NCBI RefSeq assembly: GCF_000981225.1
Contig: NZ_LAJC01000013.1
Span: 33,042 to 97,041 of the forward strand
Direction of reading: 5' to 3'
From: Allosalinactinospora lopnorensis
GTDB taxonomy: Bacteria; Actinomycetota; Actinomycetes; Streptosporangiales; Streptosporangiaceae
DNA length: 64,000 nt
Below, piece after piece: positions 45,795-55,297 of this stretch. Both the position numbers and the translations under genes were made by a program. Under the pieces are notes generated by a model that saw only the letters and a program-made list of their open reading frames with translations, was not told the DNA's origin and ran no database searches. Every line of letters begins with the position of its first letter. The first letter of the stretch is position 1.

Positions 45795-46367
45795 TCAATC
45801 GACCGAGATGGGTGACTCCGGGTCGGCGTCGTTGCGCCCCAGGGGCCAGCTCATACGCACCACTGTTCCGTTGTCGTGCGGCTCGATACTGACGTCGTCG
45901 GCCAGGCCGACGATGACGGCGAGTCCCACATCGGGGGAAAGCCCCGAGACACCGTCCGGCGGCGTTTCCCCGTGCTCGTCCTCGTCGTCCAGGTAGGCGC
46001 CGGCGTTACCTGGGCCGTTGCTGTTGAGATCGGTCCCCGTCTCCTTGGCGGGAGCACGGTCCGAGACGATGACCTCGAAACGCTGGGCTCTGCGCCCGTT
46101 GGGCGGAGTGGAGATCGGTGCCTCAGACTGTCTTCCGGACTGGGAACGCTTACCGGTGCCGTCGATCAGTTCAAGCTGGATCGGCTGGTCGGGGCAGTGC
46201 ACCCGGTGGGCCTCCACCGCACGGGAGCATGCCTCGCCGACCGCCAGGCGAACTTCGTCAAGGGCGGACTCGGCGATGCCCGCCCGGCGGGCCACGGCGG
46301 TGGCCATGAGCCGCGCCGTTCGTACATGGGCGGGCAGCGCACTGATCGTGAGCTGGACGATTGCCAT
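45795..46367 (-). CDS. apgA: Anti-sigma/serine kinase beside BldG (ApgA type)
   Basis: 190 residues. RsbW-like GHKL fold: VRLAVGEACSRAVEAHR is the N-box, and a degenerate G2 region LSPDVGLAVIVGLADDVSI follows. A roughly 60-residue acidic insertion separates them. Starts 18 bp after bldG. In Streptomyces the downstream orf3/ApgA is an anti-sigma factor that BldG can bind. The ATP-lid glycines are weak, so kinase activity is uncertain. Confidence 0.8.
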   Translation of the reverse strand: MAIVQLTISALPAHVRTARLMATAVARRAGIAESALDEVRLAVGEACSRAVEAHRVHCPDQPIQLELIDGTGKRSQSGRQSEAPISTPPNGRRAQRFEVIVSDRAPAKETGTDLNSNGPGNAGAYLDDEDEHGETPPDGVSGLSPDVGLAVIVGLADDVSIEPHDNGTVVRMSWPLGRNDADPESPISVD

Positions 46368-46385
46368 CGCTCGCTCGTTACGTCG

Positions 46386-46733
46386 TTACTTCGACTTACG
46401 CTTGTCGATGGCTTCCTGCACCGACTCGTAGATTCCAAAGACTTTGGTCAGGCCGGTAATCCGGAAGATTTTCAGGATGCGCTCCTGGGTGCAGACGAGA
46501 TCGAGCGTGCCGTCGTGGGCACGTACACGCTTCAGGCCGCCCACAAGCACCCCGAGACCCGTCGAGTCGAGGAACTCCACCTTCTCCATGTTCACAACGA
46601 GGTGGACGTTGCCTTTATTGACCAGATCGATCAGGAGCTCACGCAGCCGTGGCGCGGTATAGACGTCGATCTCACCCTCAACGACGACGATCTCGGTGTC
46701 GTCCTCGGTGTAGTGATCAAGCTTCAAGTCCAC
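46386..46733 (-). CDS. bldG: Anti-sigma factor antagonist BldG
   Basis: 115 residues; GTG 46733 with GGAGG 5 nt upstream. STAS domain almost identical in pattern to Bld[37 protein letters not shown] with the phosphoacceptor Ser near 58, and [16 protein letters not shown]. BldG is required for aerial mycelium and antibiotic production in Streptomyces. The adjacent anti-sigma gene and the DEAH helicase upstream match that locus. Confidence 0.93.
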   Translation of the reverse strand: MDLKLDHYTEDDTEIVVVEGEIDVYTAPRLRELLIDLVNKGNVHLVVNMEKVEFLDSTGLGVLVGGLKRVRAHDGTLDLVCTQERILKIFRITGLTKVFGIYESVQEAIDKRKSK

Positions 46734-46941
46734 AAGTCCTCCAGCGCCGAACCGCGGTACACCGCGAGTGATCTCTGCCGGGCGTTACCCCACAGGGCGG
46801 CATTCAACCACGCTTGCCGGTTGCGTCTCCCTGCTCTCCTCAAGGAAACCACGACACCGCGCCTCTCTTCCCCCAGATGCCAGACTGAAACCGTCAAAGC
46901 TGCCGTTCCTGGAAGCGCGGTTTCTGCAAGGAGGGTGTCGA

Positions 46942-49295
46942 GTGAATCTGTGGGAGTCGACACTCCAGCGGTTGTGGCGTGACGATACCCGGACCTCGCG
47001 GGTGACACATGTGGAGCGGCTGGCCCGTGGCGACGGGGTAAGCGAAGACTGGCCAGATTGGACACCCTCCCCCGTGATGGAACGCCTGGACGATCTGGGA
47101 ATCACGACTCCATGGTCCCACCAGCCGCCGCCGCGAACCTCGCGCGCTCCGGCAATAATGTGATCATAGCCACCGGTACCGCTTCGGGGAAATCGCTGGC
47201 CTTCCTGCTGCCGTGCGCCGAAGCGATCGCCGGGGGCGGAACTGTACTGTACCTCTCCCCGGCCAAGGCGCTCGCAGCAGATCAGCGCAGAACCCTGGCC
47301 GAGATGGGAATCCCCGGACTGCGCGCCGCCACCTACGATGGCGATACCCCCGGCGAGGAACGGGCGTGGATTCGCTCGCACGCCAACTACGTGCTCACCA
47401 ACCCCGACATGCTGCACTATGCGATCCTCGGCCGGCACGCGGCGTGGGCGGGGTTCCTGCGCCGGCTGCGCTACATTGTGATCGACGAGACGCACCGTTA
47501 CCGGGGTGTCTTCGGCTCGCACGTCGCGCAGGTCCTGCGCCGGCTGCGGCGGGTGTGCGCCCGCTACCGGAGCCAGCCGGTTTTCATCCTGGCCTCGGCC
47601 ACCACGGGAAGCCCCGAAGAGAGCGCGACCAGACTGACCGGCCTGCCGGTGCGGGCGGTCACCGAGGACGCCTCCCCGAAAGCGGCGCTCAGTTTCGCGC
47701 TGGTCGAACCCGAGCTCACCGACCAGGTGGGCGAGCGCGGCGCTCCGCTGCGCCGGACGGCGACGGCCGAGGTCGCCGACATCCTCGCCGATTTCGCGGC
47801 GGCGGGTGTGCGCACCCTGGCGTTCGTCCGGTCGCGCCAAGGCGCGGAGGTCGTCGCCATGTCGGCCCGGCGGGCGCTCAGCGACACCAAGGCGGACGGG
47901 CGGCCGGCGGCGCGGCCGGAGCGGGATCCGGGTGTGCACGAGGGCGGCGCCGGCGCAGGAGCGGATCTCGCCGGACGGGTGGCCGCCTACCGGGCCGGGT
48001 ACCTCGCGACGGACCGGCGCGGGCTGGAGGAGGCGCTTCGCAGCGGAGAGCTGCTCGGCTTGGCCACCACCAACGCGCTGGAGCTCGGGGTCGATATCAC
48101 CGGCCTGGACGCCGTGCTGATCGCCGGGTGGCCCGGAACCCGGGCGTCGCTCTGGCAGCAGGCGGGCCGGGCGGGGCGCAGGGGCGAGGACGCCGTGGCG
48201 GTCTTCGTCGCACGCGATGATCCGCTGGACACCTACCTGGTCCACCATCCCGAGGCGATTTTCGGCCGATCGGTGGAGGCCACCGTTCTCGATCCGGACA
48301 ACCCCTACGTGCTGGAACCGCACCTGTGCGCGGCGGCCTCGGAGATCCCGCTCACCGAGGAGGATCTGGCGCTGTTCGGCCCCGGGGCCGAGGAGGTGCT
48401 GGCCGGACTGGTCGAGCGGAGGATGCTTCGCCGCCGGCCCCACGGCTGGTTCTGGACACGACGTGACCGGGCCAGTGCTCTGACCGATATCCGGGGCACG
48501 GGCGGGCCGCCGGTGCAGATCGCCGACATCGAGAGCGGGCAGCTCCTCGGCACGGTCGACGAGGCGGCCGCACACGGGAGCGTTCACACCGGGGCCGTCT
48601 ACCTGCACCAAGGGGCGACGTATGTGGTGGACGAGCTCGACCTGGACGAGGGGGTGGCCCTGGTCCGCGGCGACGAACCCGGGTACAGCACCTGGGCGCG
48701 CGACGTCACCGAAATCGAGATCCGCCGCACGCTGCACGAGGAGGAGTGGGGATCACCGGGCACCGTCCACTTCGGTGAGGTCGAGGTCACGCGGCAGGTC
48801 GTGGCCTATCTCAAGCGCGACGTCCGAACCGGAGCCGTGCTCGGTGAACAGCCGCTGGACCTCCCGGAACGGACACTGAACTCGCGTGCCGTGTGGTGGA
48901 CGATCTCCCCCGAGGCCGCGGAGCGCCTGCTCAAGGAGAACGTCGACCTCCGCGGTGCGGCGCACGCCGCGGAGCACGCGGCCATCGGCCTGCTCCCGCT
49001 GTTCGCCACCTGCGACCGGTGGGACATCGGCGGTGTCTCCACCGCCCTGCACGCCGACACCGGGCGGCTGACCGTCTTCGTCTACGACGGACACGAGGGC
49101 GGCGCCGGCTTCGCCGAGCGAGGCTACGCGGCCGCTCGGGACTGGCTCACCGCCACCCGCGAAGCCATCGCCACCTGCGAGTGCAAAGACGGCTGCCCGT
49201 CCTGCATCCAGTCGCCCAAGTGCGGCAACGGCAACGATCCGCTGAGCAAAGCCGGTGCCCTGCGCCTGCTCGACACCGTCCTGGGGGCGGAATAG
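46942..49295 (+). CDS. DEAH helicase with DUF1998 domain (frameshifted)
   Basis: GTG 46942 has AAGGAGG 7 nt upstream. Superfamily 2 helicase of the YprA/MrfA/Hrq1 group and of the actinobacterial 'helicase/secretion neighbourhood' family. Motif I IATGTASGKSLAF, II VIDETHRYRG, III LASATTG, and VI QQAGRAGRRG. The C-terminal DUF1998 has the Zn-binding Cys set CECKDGCPSC then PKCGNGNDPLSK. The frame breaks at about 47124; one added G gives HQAAAANLARSGNNVI and about 784 residues. MrfA-type helicases repair mitomycin crosslinks; the conserved link to Tad pilus genes is unexplained. Confidence 0.88.
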
Positions 49296-49436
49296 CCGTC
49301 CCGCGGCCACCGCCGCCGGCGCCGGCCGTCCACAGCCGCGAACTCCGGCCTTTCCGGGGCGCTGCCTCCCGAGCAGTCTGGTTGCGGGCCGGGAGGTTCC
49401 CGGCTGTCCGGCCCGTCCCAGCCGAAGGAGGCCGTC

Positions 49437-49658
49437 ATGTCCCCTGTCTTCTCGACCGCCATCATCCGTACCCGGTTCCGAACCGCCGTCGCCCCCGTCG
49501 CGCGGACCCGCGACAACGGCATGTCCACCGCGGAGTACGCGATCGGGACGGCGACGGCATGTGCCTTCGCGGCCGTGCTGTACCTGATCCTGACCAGTAC
49601 CGAAGTCCGCGCCACGCTCACCCGGATCGTCACCGATGCGCTGCGGATCACGGGCTGA
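49437..49658 (+). CDS. DUF4244 pilin-like protein
   Basis: 73 residues. Basic N-terminus, then RDNGMSTAEYAIGTATACAF, a type IV pilin-like hydrophobic helix with a Glu five residues after the likely G/M cleavage point, as in Flp pilins. It would be the major pilin of the Tad system encoded opposite. AAGGAGG lies 4-10 nt before the ATG. Confidence 0.85.
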   Translation: MSPVFSTAIIRTRFRTAVAPVARTRDNGMSTAEYAIGTATACAFAAVLYLILTSTEVRATLTRIVTDALRITG

Positions 49659-49992
49659 CCGGGGGTCGGCCACCGCTGAGATCGCCGTGGCACTGCCCAG
49701 CCTGCTCGTGGTCCTGGGGGTCGCGCTCGCCGCGGTCCAGGCAGCGGCCGCGCATCTCGCCTGCGTCGACGCCGCTCGTGTCGGCGCGCGGGCGCTGGCT
49801 CGCGGCGAGCCGGACAGTGCCGTGCTGTCACTGATCGAGAGGGTGGCACCCGAACAGGCCGAAGCCGAACTGTCCGAAGATGAGGGGCTCGCCCGGGTGG
49901 TGGTGAGTTCCCCGGTCGAACTCGGACCGGGAATCGCAGCGCCCTACCGCGTCGCCGGCGAGGCCGCCGTCCCGGTGGAGCCGGACAGGTGA
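49636..49992 (+). CDS. TadE-family minor pilin
   Basis: 118 residues; ATG lies inside the end of the DUF4244 gene (23-bp overlap). DRGSATAEIAVALPSLLVVLG is the TadE-type processing site and membrane helix. The rest is a small extracytoplasmic domain. Start is inferred; translation is probably coupled. Confidence 0.78.
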   Translation: MRCGSRADRGSATAEIAVALPSLLVVLGVALAAVQAAAAHLACVDAARVGARALARGEPDSAVLSLIERVAPEQAEAELSEDEGLARVVVSSPVELGPGIAAPYRVAGEAAVPVEPDR

Positions 49993-50408
49993 GGGGCCGG
50001 GGAACCAGTGCCGCACCTCCCGTCTCTCGGAGCCGCCTGCGGCCGGACGGACGACCATCCGGTTCCGATTCCGGCTCCGGGACGGTCTGGATGCTTACGC
50101 TCTGCATGCTGATCTGGTTCAGCGCGTCTGCCGTCGTCGTAGTGGCCGGTGTCCGTACCGATCGCCACCGCGCCGCGACCGCGGCCGACCTCGCGGCCCT
50201 GTCAGGAGCGCGGCAGGTCCTCAACGGGAAGGAAACCCCCTGCGCCGAGGCGCGAGAGGTCGCGGAGGCCAACAACGCCCGCCTCACGGAGTGCGAGGTC
50301 TCCGGGCTCACCGTGTACACCGAGGTACGCGTGACTGTCCGTACCTGGCCCGGTGAGGTGACCGCCAGGGCCCGTGCGGGTCCCGTAGGGCTCGGCTCTC
50401 CGGGGTGA
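49989..50408 (+). CDS. Rv3654c-like/TadE-like secretion-neighbourhood protein
   Basis: 139 residues; overlaps the TadE gene by 4 bp. The N-terminus has a DSGSGTVWMLTLCMLIWF helix, then RHRAATAADLAALSGA, typical of the TadG/TadE-like family found between the helicase and Tad genes. One conserved pair of Cys (TPCAEA, LTEC) may be a disulfide. Last gene of the plus-strand group before the convergent tad operon. Confidence 0.8.
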   Translation: MRGRGTSAAPPVSRSRLRPDGRPSGSDSGSGTVWMLTLCMLIWFSASAVVVVAGVRTDRHRAATAADLAALSGARQVLNGKETPCAEAREVAEANNARLTECEVSGLTVYTEVRVTVRTWPGEVTARARAGPVGLGSPG

Positions 50409-50552
50409 GGCCGCTTTCGCCCCTGCGAGCCGCCAGGTGGCGGTGGGGCGTCTCCTCGGCTCGGAGGCCCCTCTGTCACCGCCCTCCCGAGGCTCGGAGT
50501 CAAGCAGTCCCGCCTCTGAGTTCCTTTCCGGCGATCGCCAGCGGGGCGGGCC

Positions 50553-51296
50553 TCAGGGAAGCTCCAGGCCGGAGAGGAGCCCCGCCGCCAGTGGAACGAC
50601 GCCGATGAGGACGAAAGCCGGGAGGAAGCACAGGCCAAGGGGCGCGACCACGAGCACCCCAAGGCGCTGCGTGTCGGCGTACGCACGGGTCCGCGTCCGG
50701 CGCCGGACCTCAGCCGCTTGACGCTCCAGGATGTCGGCCACCGGGGCTCCGGTTTCGCCCGCCCGGGCGAGCGCGCGGCCCACGGCGACCAGTTCCGGAG
50801 GGCCGTGCAGGCCACCCCAGGCCGCGGCCGGATCCGCGCCCAGACGCAGCCGGTCCGCCACCCCGCCCAGTTCCCTTCCTAGCGGCCCGCCCACTGCGGG
50901 GGTGACGGCGGAGAGGACGCCGGTCATGGTGCCGCCCGCACGCATCCCCGCGACCATCAGGTCAATGGCGATCGGCAGCCCCACAGCCGCGCGTGAGCGG
51001 TCGACCCGGGAATCGCGGGTGCCGCGCCGGTACAGCCACCACCAGACCGCGCAAGCCGGCGGAATCCCGGCGACCAGGCCGAGCAGTGGACCGAGGAGCA
51101 GGGCAAGGACGAGGGCGGGCAGAAAGGAGACGGCGGTACGCACCCCATGCCCGCGCCATCGGCGCGGGCGGAGCGGCTCGGACCTCCCCTCCGGGAACAG
51201 CGCCGCGAGCCGGTGATGCGGGTAGCGTCCCTCGCAGGCCAGCAACCGGATGGCCAGACCGCCCAGTGCGATGGTCGCCGATTCCAGCGGGGTCAT
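50553..51296 (-). CDS. Tad pilus membrane protein TadC-like
   Basis: 247 residues; AAGGAG before the ATG, which overlaps the tadB stop. Type II secretion system F domain with membrane helices at about 48-85 and at the C-terminus. Central cytoplasmic F domain has IDLMVAGMRAGGTMTGVLSA and VADILERQAAEVRRRTR. TadC pairs with TadB to form the inner-membrane platform of the pilus. Confidence 0.83.
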   Translation of the reverse strand: MTPLESATIALGGLAIRLLACEGRYPHHRLAALFPEGRSEPLRPRRWRGHGVRTAVSFLPALVLALLLGPLLGLVAGIPPACAVWWWLYRRGTRDSRVDRSRAAVGLPIAIDLMVAGMRAGGTMTGVLSAVTPAVGGPLGRELGGVADRLRLGADPAAAWGGLHGPPELVAVGRALARAGETGAPVADILERQAAEVRRRTRTRAYADTQRLGVLVVAPLGLCFLPAFVLIGVVPLAAGLLSGLELP

Positions 51297-52144
51297 GCTG
51301 TCTCCTTGCGGGGCGTGTGCCGATGTGGAGCGCGCAGCGCGGCCGTCTTCTGCCGTCCGGGGTCGACGGTGACCAGGACACCGCCGACCATCCGGTGCGT
51401 CCACCACAGGCCGAGGGCGTCGAGGACCAGCCCCAGCAACAGGCAGGCGAGACCCGCGGGTGTGGTGAACAGGAACAGCAAAGGACCGGTTCCCATGGCC
51501 GTGGCCATGGCCAGGCCGAGTGCGGGGAGCAGGCTCAGTAGGAGTGCGGTGGTCCGAGGACCGGCGAGCTGGGCGACGACCTCCTGGCGGTGAGCCTCAT
51601 CATGCGCCAGGCTTTCGGCCAGCCGGTCCACGACATCGGCGAGCCCGGATCCGGTCCCGGAGGCCACCTGCCAGCAGGCCGCCAGGTAGCCGAGTCCTTC
51701 GGCTCCCGGCCGGGCGGCGGCACCGCGCAGAGCCGGAGCGGGATCGTCGCCGGCCTGCGCCGCGGCGGCCACGTACGCGAGTTCTGCGACGACGGCGGGG
51801 TCGAGTTCGGTCAGGGCTGATCGCATCGCCTCGGCGGGGGCGCGTCCGGCGCGGAGCTCGGCGGCCAGGACGCGGCAGAGGTCGACGACCGCCTGACGCC
51901 GGCGGTTCCGAACCCGCCCCAGCGCGGAATCCCAACGGTGGCGCAGTGGCGCCTCTGTCTTCGATGCGGGGCTTCCGTCGGCGGAGTGTCTCGACCGGGT
52001 GTCCGAAGGAGGGAGCGCAGAGCGTAGCCGTACCGTCGGAGCGCTCGGCAGCGAACGGGTCAGAACCCAGCCGCCCGACCCGAGAGCGAGCAGCCACCCG
52101 GCCAGGCCGGAAATCCACACTTCCCCGTCGATGAGGCCGGTCAT
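51293..52144 (-). CDS. Tad pilus membrane protein TadB-like
   Basis: 283 residues. Membrane helix near the N-terminus (about 8-28), F domain VDLCRVLAAELRAGRAPAEA, QVASGTGSGLADVVDRLAES, and two C-terminal helices. ATG overlaps the tadA stop by 4 bp (ATGA) and its own stop overlaps tadC the same way. Confidence 0.83.
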   Translation of the reverse strand: MTGLIDGEVWISGLAGWLLALGSGGWVLTRSLPSAPTVRLRSALPPSDTRSRHSADGSPASKTEAPLRHRWDSALGRVRNRRRQAVVDLCRVLAAELRAGRAPAEAMRSALTELDPAVVAELAYVAAAAQAGDDPAPALRGAAARPGAEGLGYLAACWQVASGTGSGLADVVDRLAESLAHDEAHRQEVVAQLAGPRTTALLLSLLPALGLAMATAMGTGPLLFLFTTPAGLACLLLGLVLDALGLWWTHRMVGGVLVTVDPGRQKTAALRAPHRHTPRKETA

Positions 52145-53357
52145 GGCCGGTCCGCGCCGCCCGCGCCCGTGGAGCGCAGCCAGTCGTCGCCTACCAGCGC
52201 GGTCAGGTCGCGCAGCGCCTCGTGCCGCACGAGTTCCCCGGTGGCGGGGAAGCCGACCGCCGGAACCGCTTGGACGAGGCCGTGAGGGGCGCGGCGCAGT
52301 GCGCAGATCTCGGCCACGCGGCGCAGCCGCCGGGGTCGCGTACGAGGTGCACGATGAGTACACGCGTGGCGGCGAGTTGGCTGTGCACGGCTTCGCGGCT
52401 GAGACCGGCGGCGCACCCCAGGGCCTCCACGCGCGCGGGCAGGTCCGTGGCGGCATTGGCGTGCACTGTTCCGCACCCGCCTTCGTGCCCGGTGTTCAAG
52501 GCGCACAGCAAGTCGACGATTTCGGTTCCGCGGGCCTCCCCCACGACGACCCGGTCCGGGCGCATGCGTAGAGCCTGGCGTACCAGCTGGCGCATGCTCA
52601 CCTCACCCGTGCCCTCGATGTTGGCCGGGCGTGCCTGCAGCCGGACCACGTGGGGATGCTCGGGACGGAGCTCCGCGGAGTCCTCGACGAGCAGCAGCCG
52701 TTCGCCGGGATCGACCAGGGAGAGTAGGCCGGAGAGTAGCGTCGTCTTGCCTGTGCCGGTTCCTCCGCAGACCAGGAATGCGGCACGCGCCTCGATCAGC
52801 GCCCGCAGCAACCGGGCTCCGCGTGGCGGTACGCTGCCTGAGTCGACGAGTTCGGCGAGTGTGAACACCGACCGGCGGGCAAGCCTGAGCGAGACACAGG
52901 TCCCCTCAGGCGCCACGGGCGGCAACACGGCGTGCAGCCGGGCGCCCGTAGGCAGGCGGGCCTCGACCCAGGGGGCGGCGGCGTCCAGCCGCCGGCCGGC
53001 CTGCGCGGCCAACCGCTGGGCGAGTCTTCGCACGGCGCCGTCGTCGGCGAAGTGGACGCCGGAGACCCGCCGCAATCCGGATCCGTCGTCGATCCACACT
53101 TCACTGGGTCCGTTGACCAGGATGTCGGTGACGCTCGGATCGGCGAGCAGCGGATCGAGCGGACCGGCTCCGGCGAGGTCGGCACGCAGCAGCCGGACGA
53201 TCGCCAGTACCTCGGCGTCGCCGAGGATGCCGCCCTCAGCGCGCAGCGCCGCCGCCACCCGTGCCGGGGTCGCCTCGAAGCCCTCGCGTACCAGGCGGGT
53301 GCGTACGGCCTCCAGCAGGACGGGATCGGGCGCGGGGGCCGCAGGAAGGGCGGTCAT
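52141..53357 (-). CDS. Tad secretion ATPase TadA/CpaF (frameshifted)
   Basis: Hexameric pilus assembly ATPase. VTDILVNGPSEVWIDDGSGL begins the N-terminal sensor domain. Walker A CGGTGTGKTTLL, Asp box LLLVEDSAELRPEHPHVVRL, Walker B-type MRPDRVVVGEARGTE and His box GTVHAN are intact. The frame breaks at about 52327; one added base continues PGGLRRVAEICALRRAP to the end ADRP, about 405 residues. Overlaps cpaE by 4 bp upstream and tadB by 4 bp downstream. Confidence 0.88.
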
Positions 53358-54459
53358 CGGTCGGCCTCCATGCCATCAGGGGCCGCACAGATGTCGGCCA
53401 CGAAGTCGCTGGCGAACCGTCTCAAGGGGGATTTGGGGCGTGTGGCCGGGATGTCGCCCCGCTCCAGGATCCGGTTGAGGCCGGGGTCGGGGGCGATATC
53501 ACCGGAGAGCGGAAGCCCCAGAGCGCGGGCGACGGTCTCGGCCGGCAGGGCCGGAGACGCGCCTCGGACGACGACCCGGAGGTCGGCGACCCGGTCGGAC
53601 AACCGGGGAGCGATCCGTGCCGCGGACATCACGGCGTGGACATCGGCGGGCACCGTGAGGAGTGCCACGGTGGTGCGCCGCAGCGCTTCCTCGGCTCCGG
53701 TGTCCAGACCACGGGACAGATCGACCACGACTAGATCGGTTCCGCGAGCCGCGGAGGCGAGCACGGCCCGCATCGCGGCGGTCGGAACAGGCTGGGCCGG
53801 ACCGTGTTCCCAGGTAATGAGGGCTACGCCGGAGATCTCGGGCAGCGTTTCGCGCAATGCCGGCCAGCTCATGCGGCCCTGGCGTTCCACGAGGTCGCCC
53901 CAGCGCGCGCCGCCTGCATGGTCGCCCCCAAGGAGCAGGCCGAGCCCGCTACCGAGCGGGTCCGCGTCGATCAGGGCCACCCGCTGGCCGGCCCGTTCGC
54001 CGGCCAGCGCCAGGGCGATGGCGAGGAGCTCGCGCCGGCGCCGCCCCGGCCGCCGATGACCGAAACGACACGGGACCGGACCGTGCGGGTCTCCACGGAC
54101 TCGGCGAAGAGTTCGGCCATGAGGGTTTCGTCGCGGGGGAGCGAGAGCATCGTCCGAGCGCCGATTCGGAGGGCGGCGTTCCACGCGGGATCGGCGCCCT
54201 CCGAATCGGCGAGGTCGCGCCCGGCGACGATGACGTCCGAGCGCCTGTCGGGTTCCAACTCGGCCAGGGCGGGGAGAAGGTCGGTTCCCACGACGACGAG
54301 TGGTGCGCGCGGCCACTCGCGTCCGGCGTGCGCGGCGACGTGGGCGACGGCGACCTCGACGGTGGCGGCCGCCGCGAGCCGGAGCAGATCGTCGAGCAGC
54401 GCGGGTTCGTCGGTGACGAGCAGTGGGCGCCGCGGCGGCGGTGCGGGCTGGGCGTCCAT
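53354..54459 (-). CDS. CpaE-like pilus-associated ATPase (frameshifted)
   Basis: ATG 54459 with GGGAGG 5 nt upstream. N-terminal receiver-like domain (RPLLVTDEPALLDDLLRLAA to about 115), then a MinD-type ATPase: VVSVIGGRGGAGASSL, VALIDADPLGSGLGLLLG, TDLVVVDLSRGLDTGAEEAL. The frame breaks at about 54026; one added base gives SSLAIALALAGERAGQ and about 368 residues. The Walker A reads GGRGGAGASS, so the usual GK-T is replaced, as in many actinobacterial CpaE homologues. First gene of the cpaE-tadA-tadB-tadC operon. Confidence 0.86.
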
Positions 54460-55297
54460 GGGACCTCCCGGGAGTGGAGACGTTCCCCCACGTTCGCCGG
54501 GAGAAGGCCGGACCGGAAAGCCGGATCCACGGCCTGTGGACGAGTGCTGCCGGGAATGGCGGGGAGGAAAGGGAGGAACGAGGACGGCCCCCGCCGGGGG
54601 GAGAGCGGGGGCCGTCTTACGGTCCGGCTCCGGGGGGGTAGAGCCGGCTCCGTTATCCAGATGAGGTTTTGATATTACGCCGGACCCTATGGTCAAACGC
54701 GGACGGTGACCGCATCGTCACCCAGATGCAGAAGGTGCGTGCAAAAGGCCGTGAGACCTGTGCAATGCACCGTGCAGTTCCCCCGGAGCTCGTCCGAAAA
54801 CGGGAGACAGGGGTTCCCGTCATCGTGAGTGGACGACACGTTCAAGCCGAGGTAACAAATCTAATACGCAACGTTACCATGGTGATTTGCGTGTTCGGAC
54901 GGGAATGCCCCTTGCGGGAGTCTTTTCAAAACGCCTGATCAGGCGTACAAAGGGAAGTATCAGGTGGGAGGAACCCACTGGACATGGTAGCTGGATACCC
55001 ACGCGTCACCAAGCCGCGGGAGGCTCGTCTAGATCAGGTGAAGGCCTGGTCAGACAATATATTCGCACGCATGATAGTCCAGTTGTCTGTGTCGGCGGCG
55101 GCGCTTGAACCGGTTCTCGGAGTCGGGCGAGGCGCCGTTCGTCATTCCGGCCAATGCGGGAGCCATTCCGTCTTGATGGCCTCTACTCGGAACCTAATGC
55201 AACCGACATGTGATGTCAGTGGAGGGCGGCCCGGCCGCGGTGGACAGCCGCCTTCGGGCTGTAGAAAGATTTGCGCCGAGCGCTTCCTTTCCTCCAC
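54460..55297. other. 838-bp gene-poor, lower-GC region upstream of cpaE
   Basis: From about 54660 to 55200 the G+C content falls to roughly 50-55 percent, well below neighbours. A weak plus-strand ORF starts at 54984 (MVAGYPRVTKPREARLDQVK) but uses codons poorly for this genome, and it later runs opposite the Fic-like gene. No RNA gene or repeat identified. It must hold the cpaE promoter. Confidence 0.4.
54583..54616. terminator. Hairpin upstream of cpaE
   Basis: GACGGCCCCCGC (54583-54594) with GCGGGGGCCGTC (54605-54616), 12-bp stem and 10-nt loop, followed on the plus strand by TTAC. It is placed to block read-through from upstream or to act within the cpaE leader. Confidence 0.4.
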
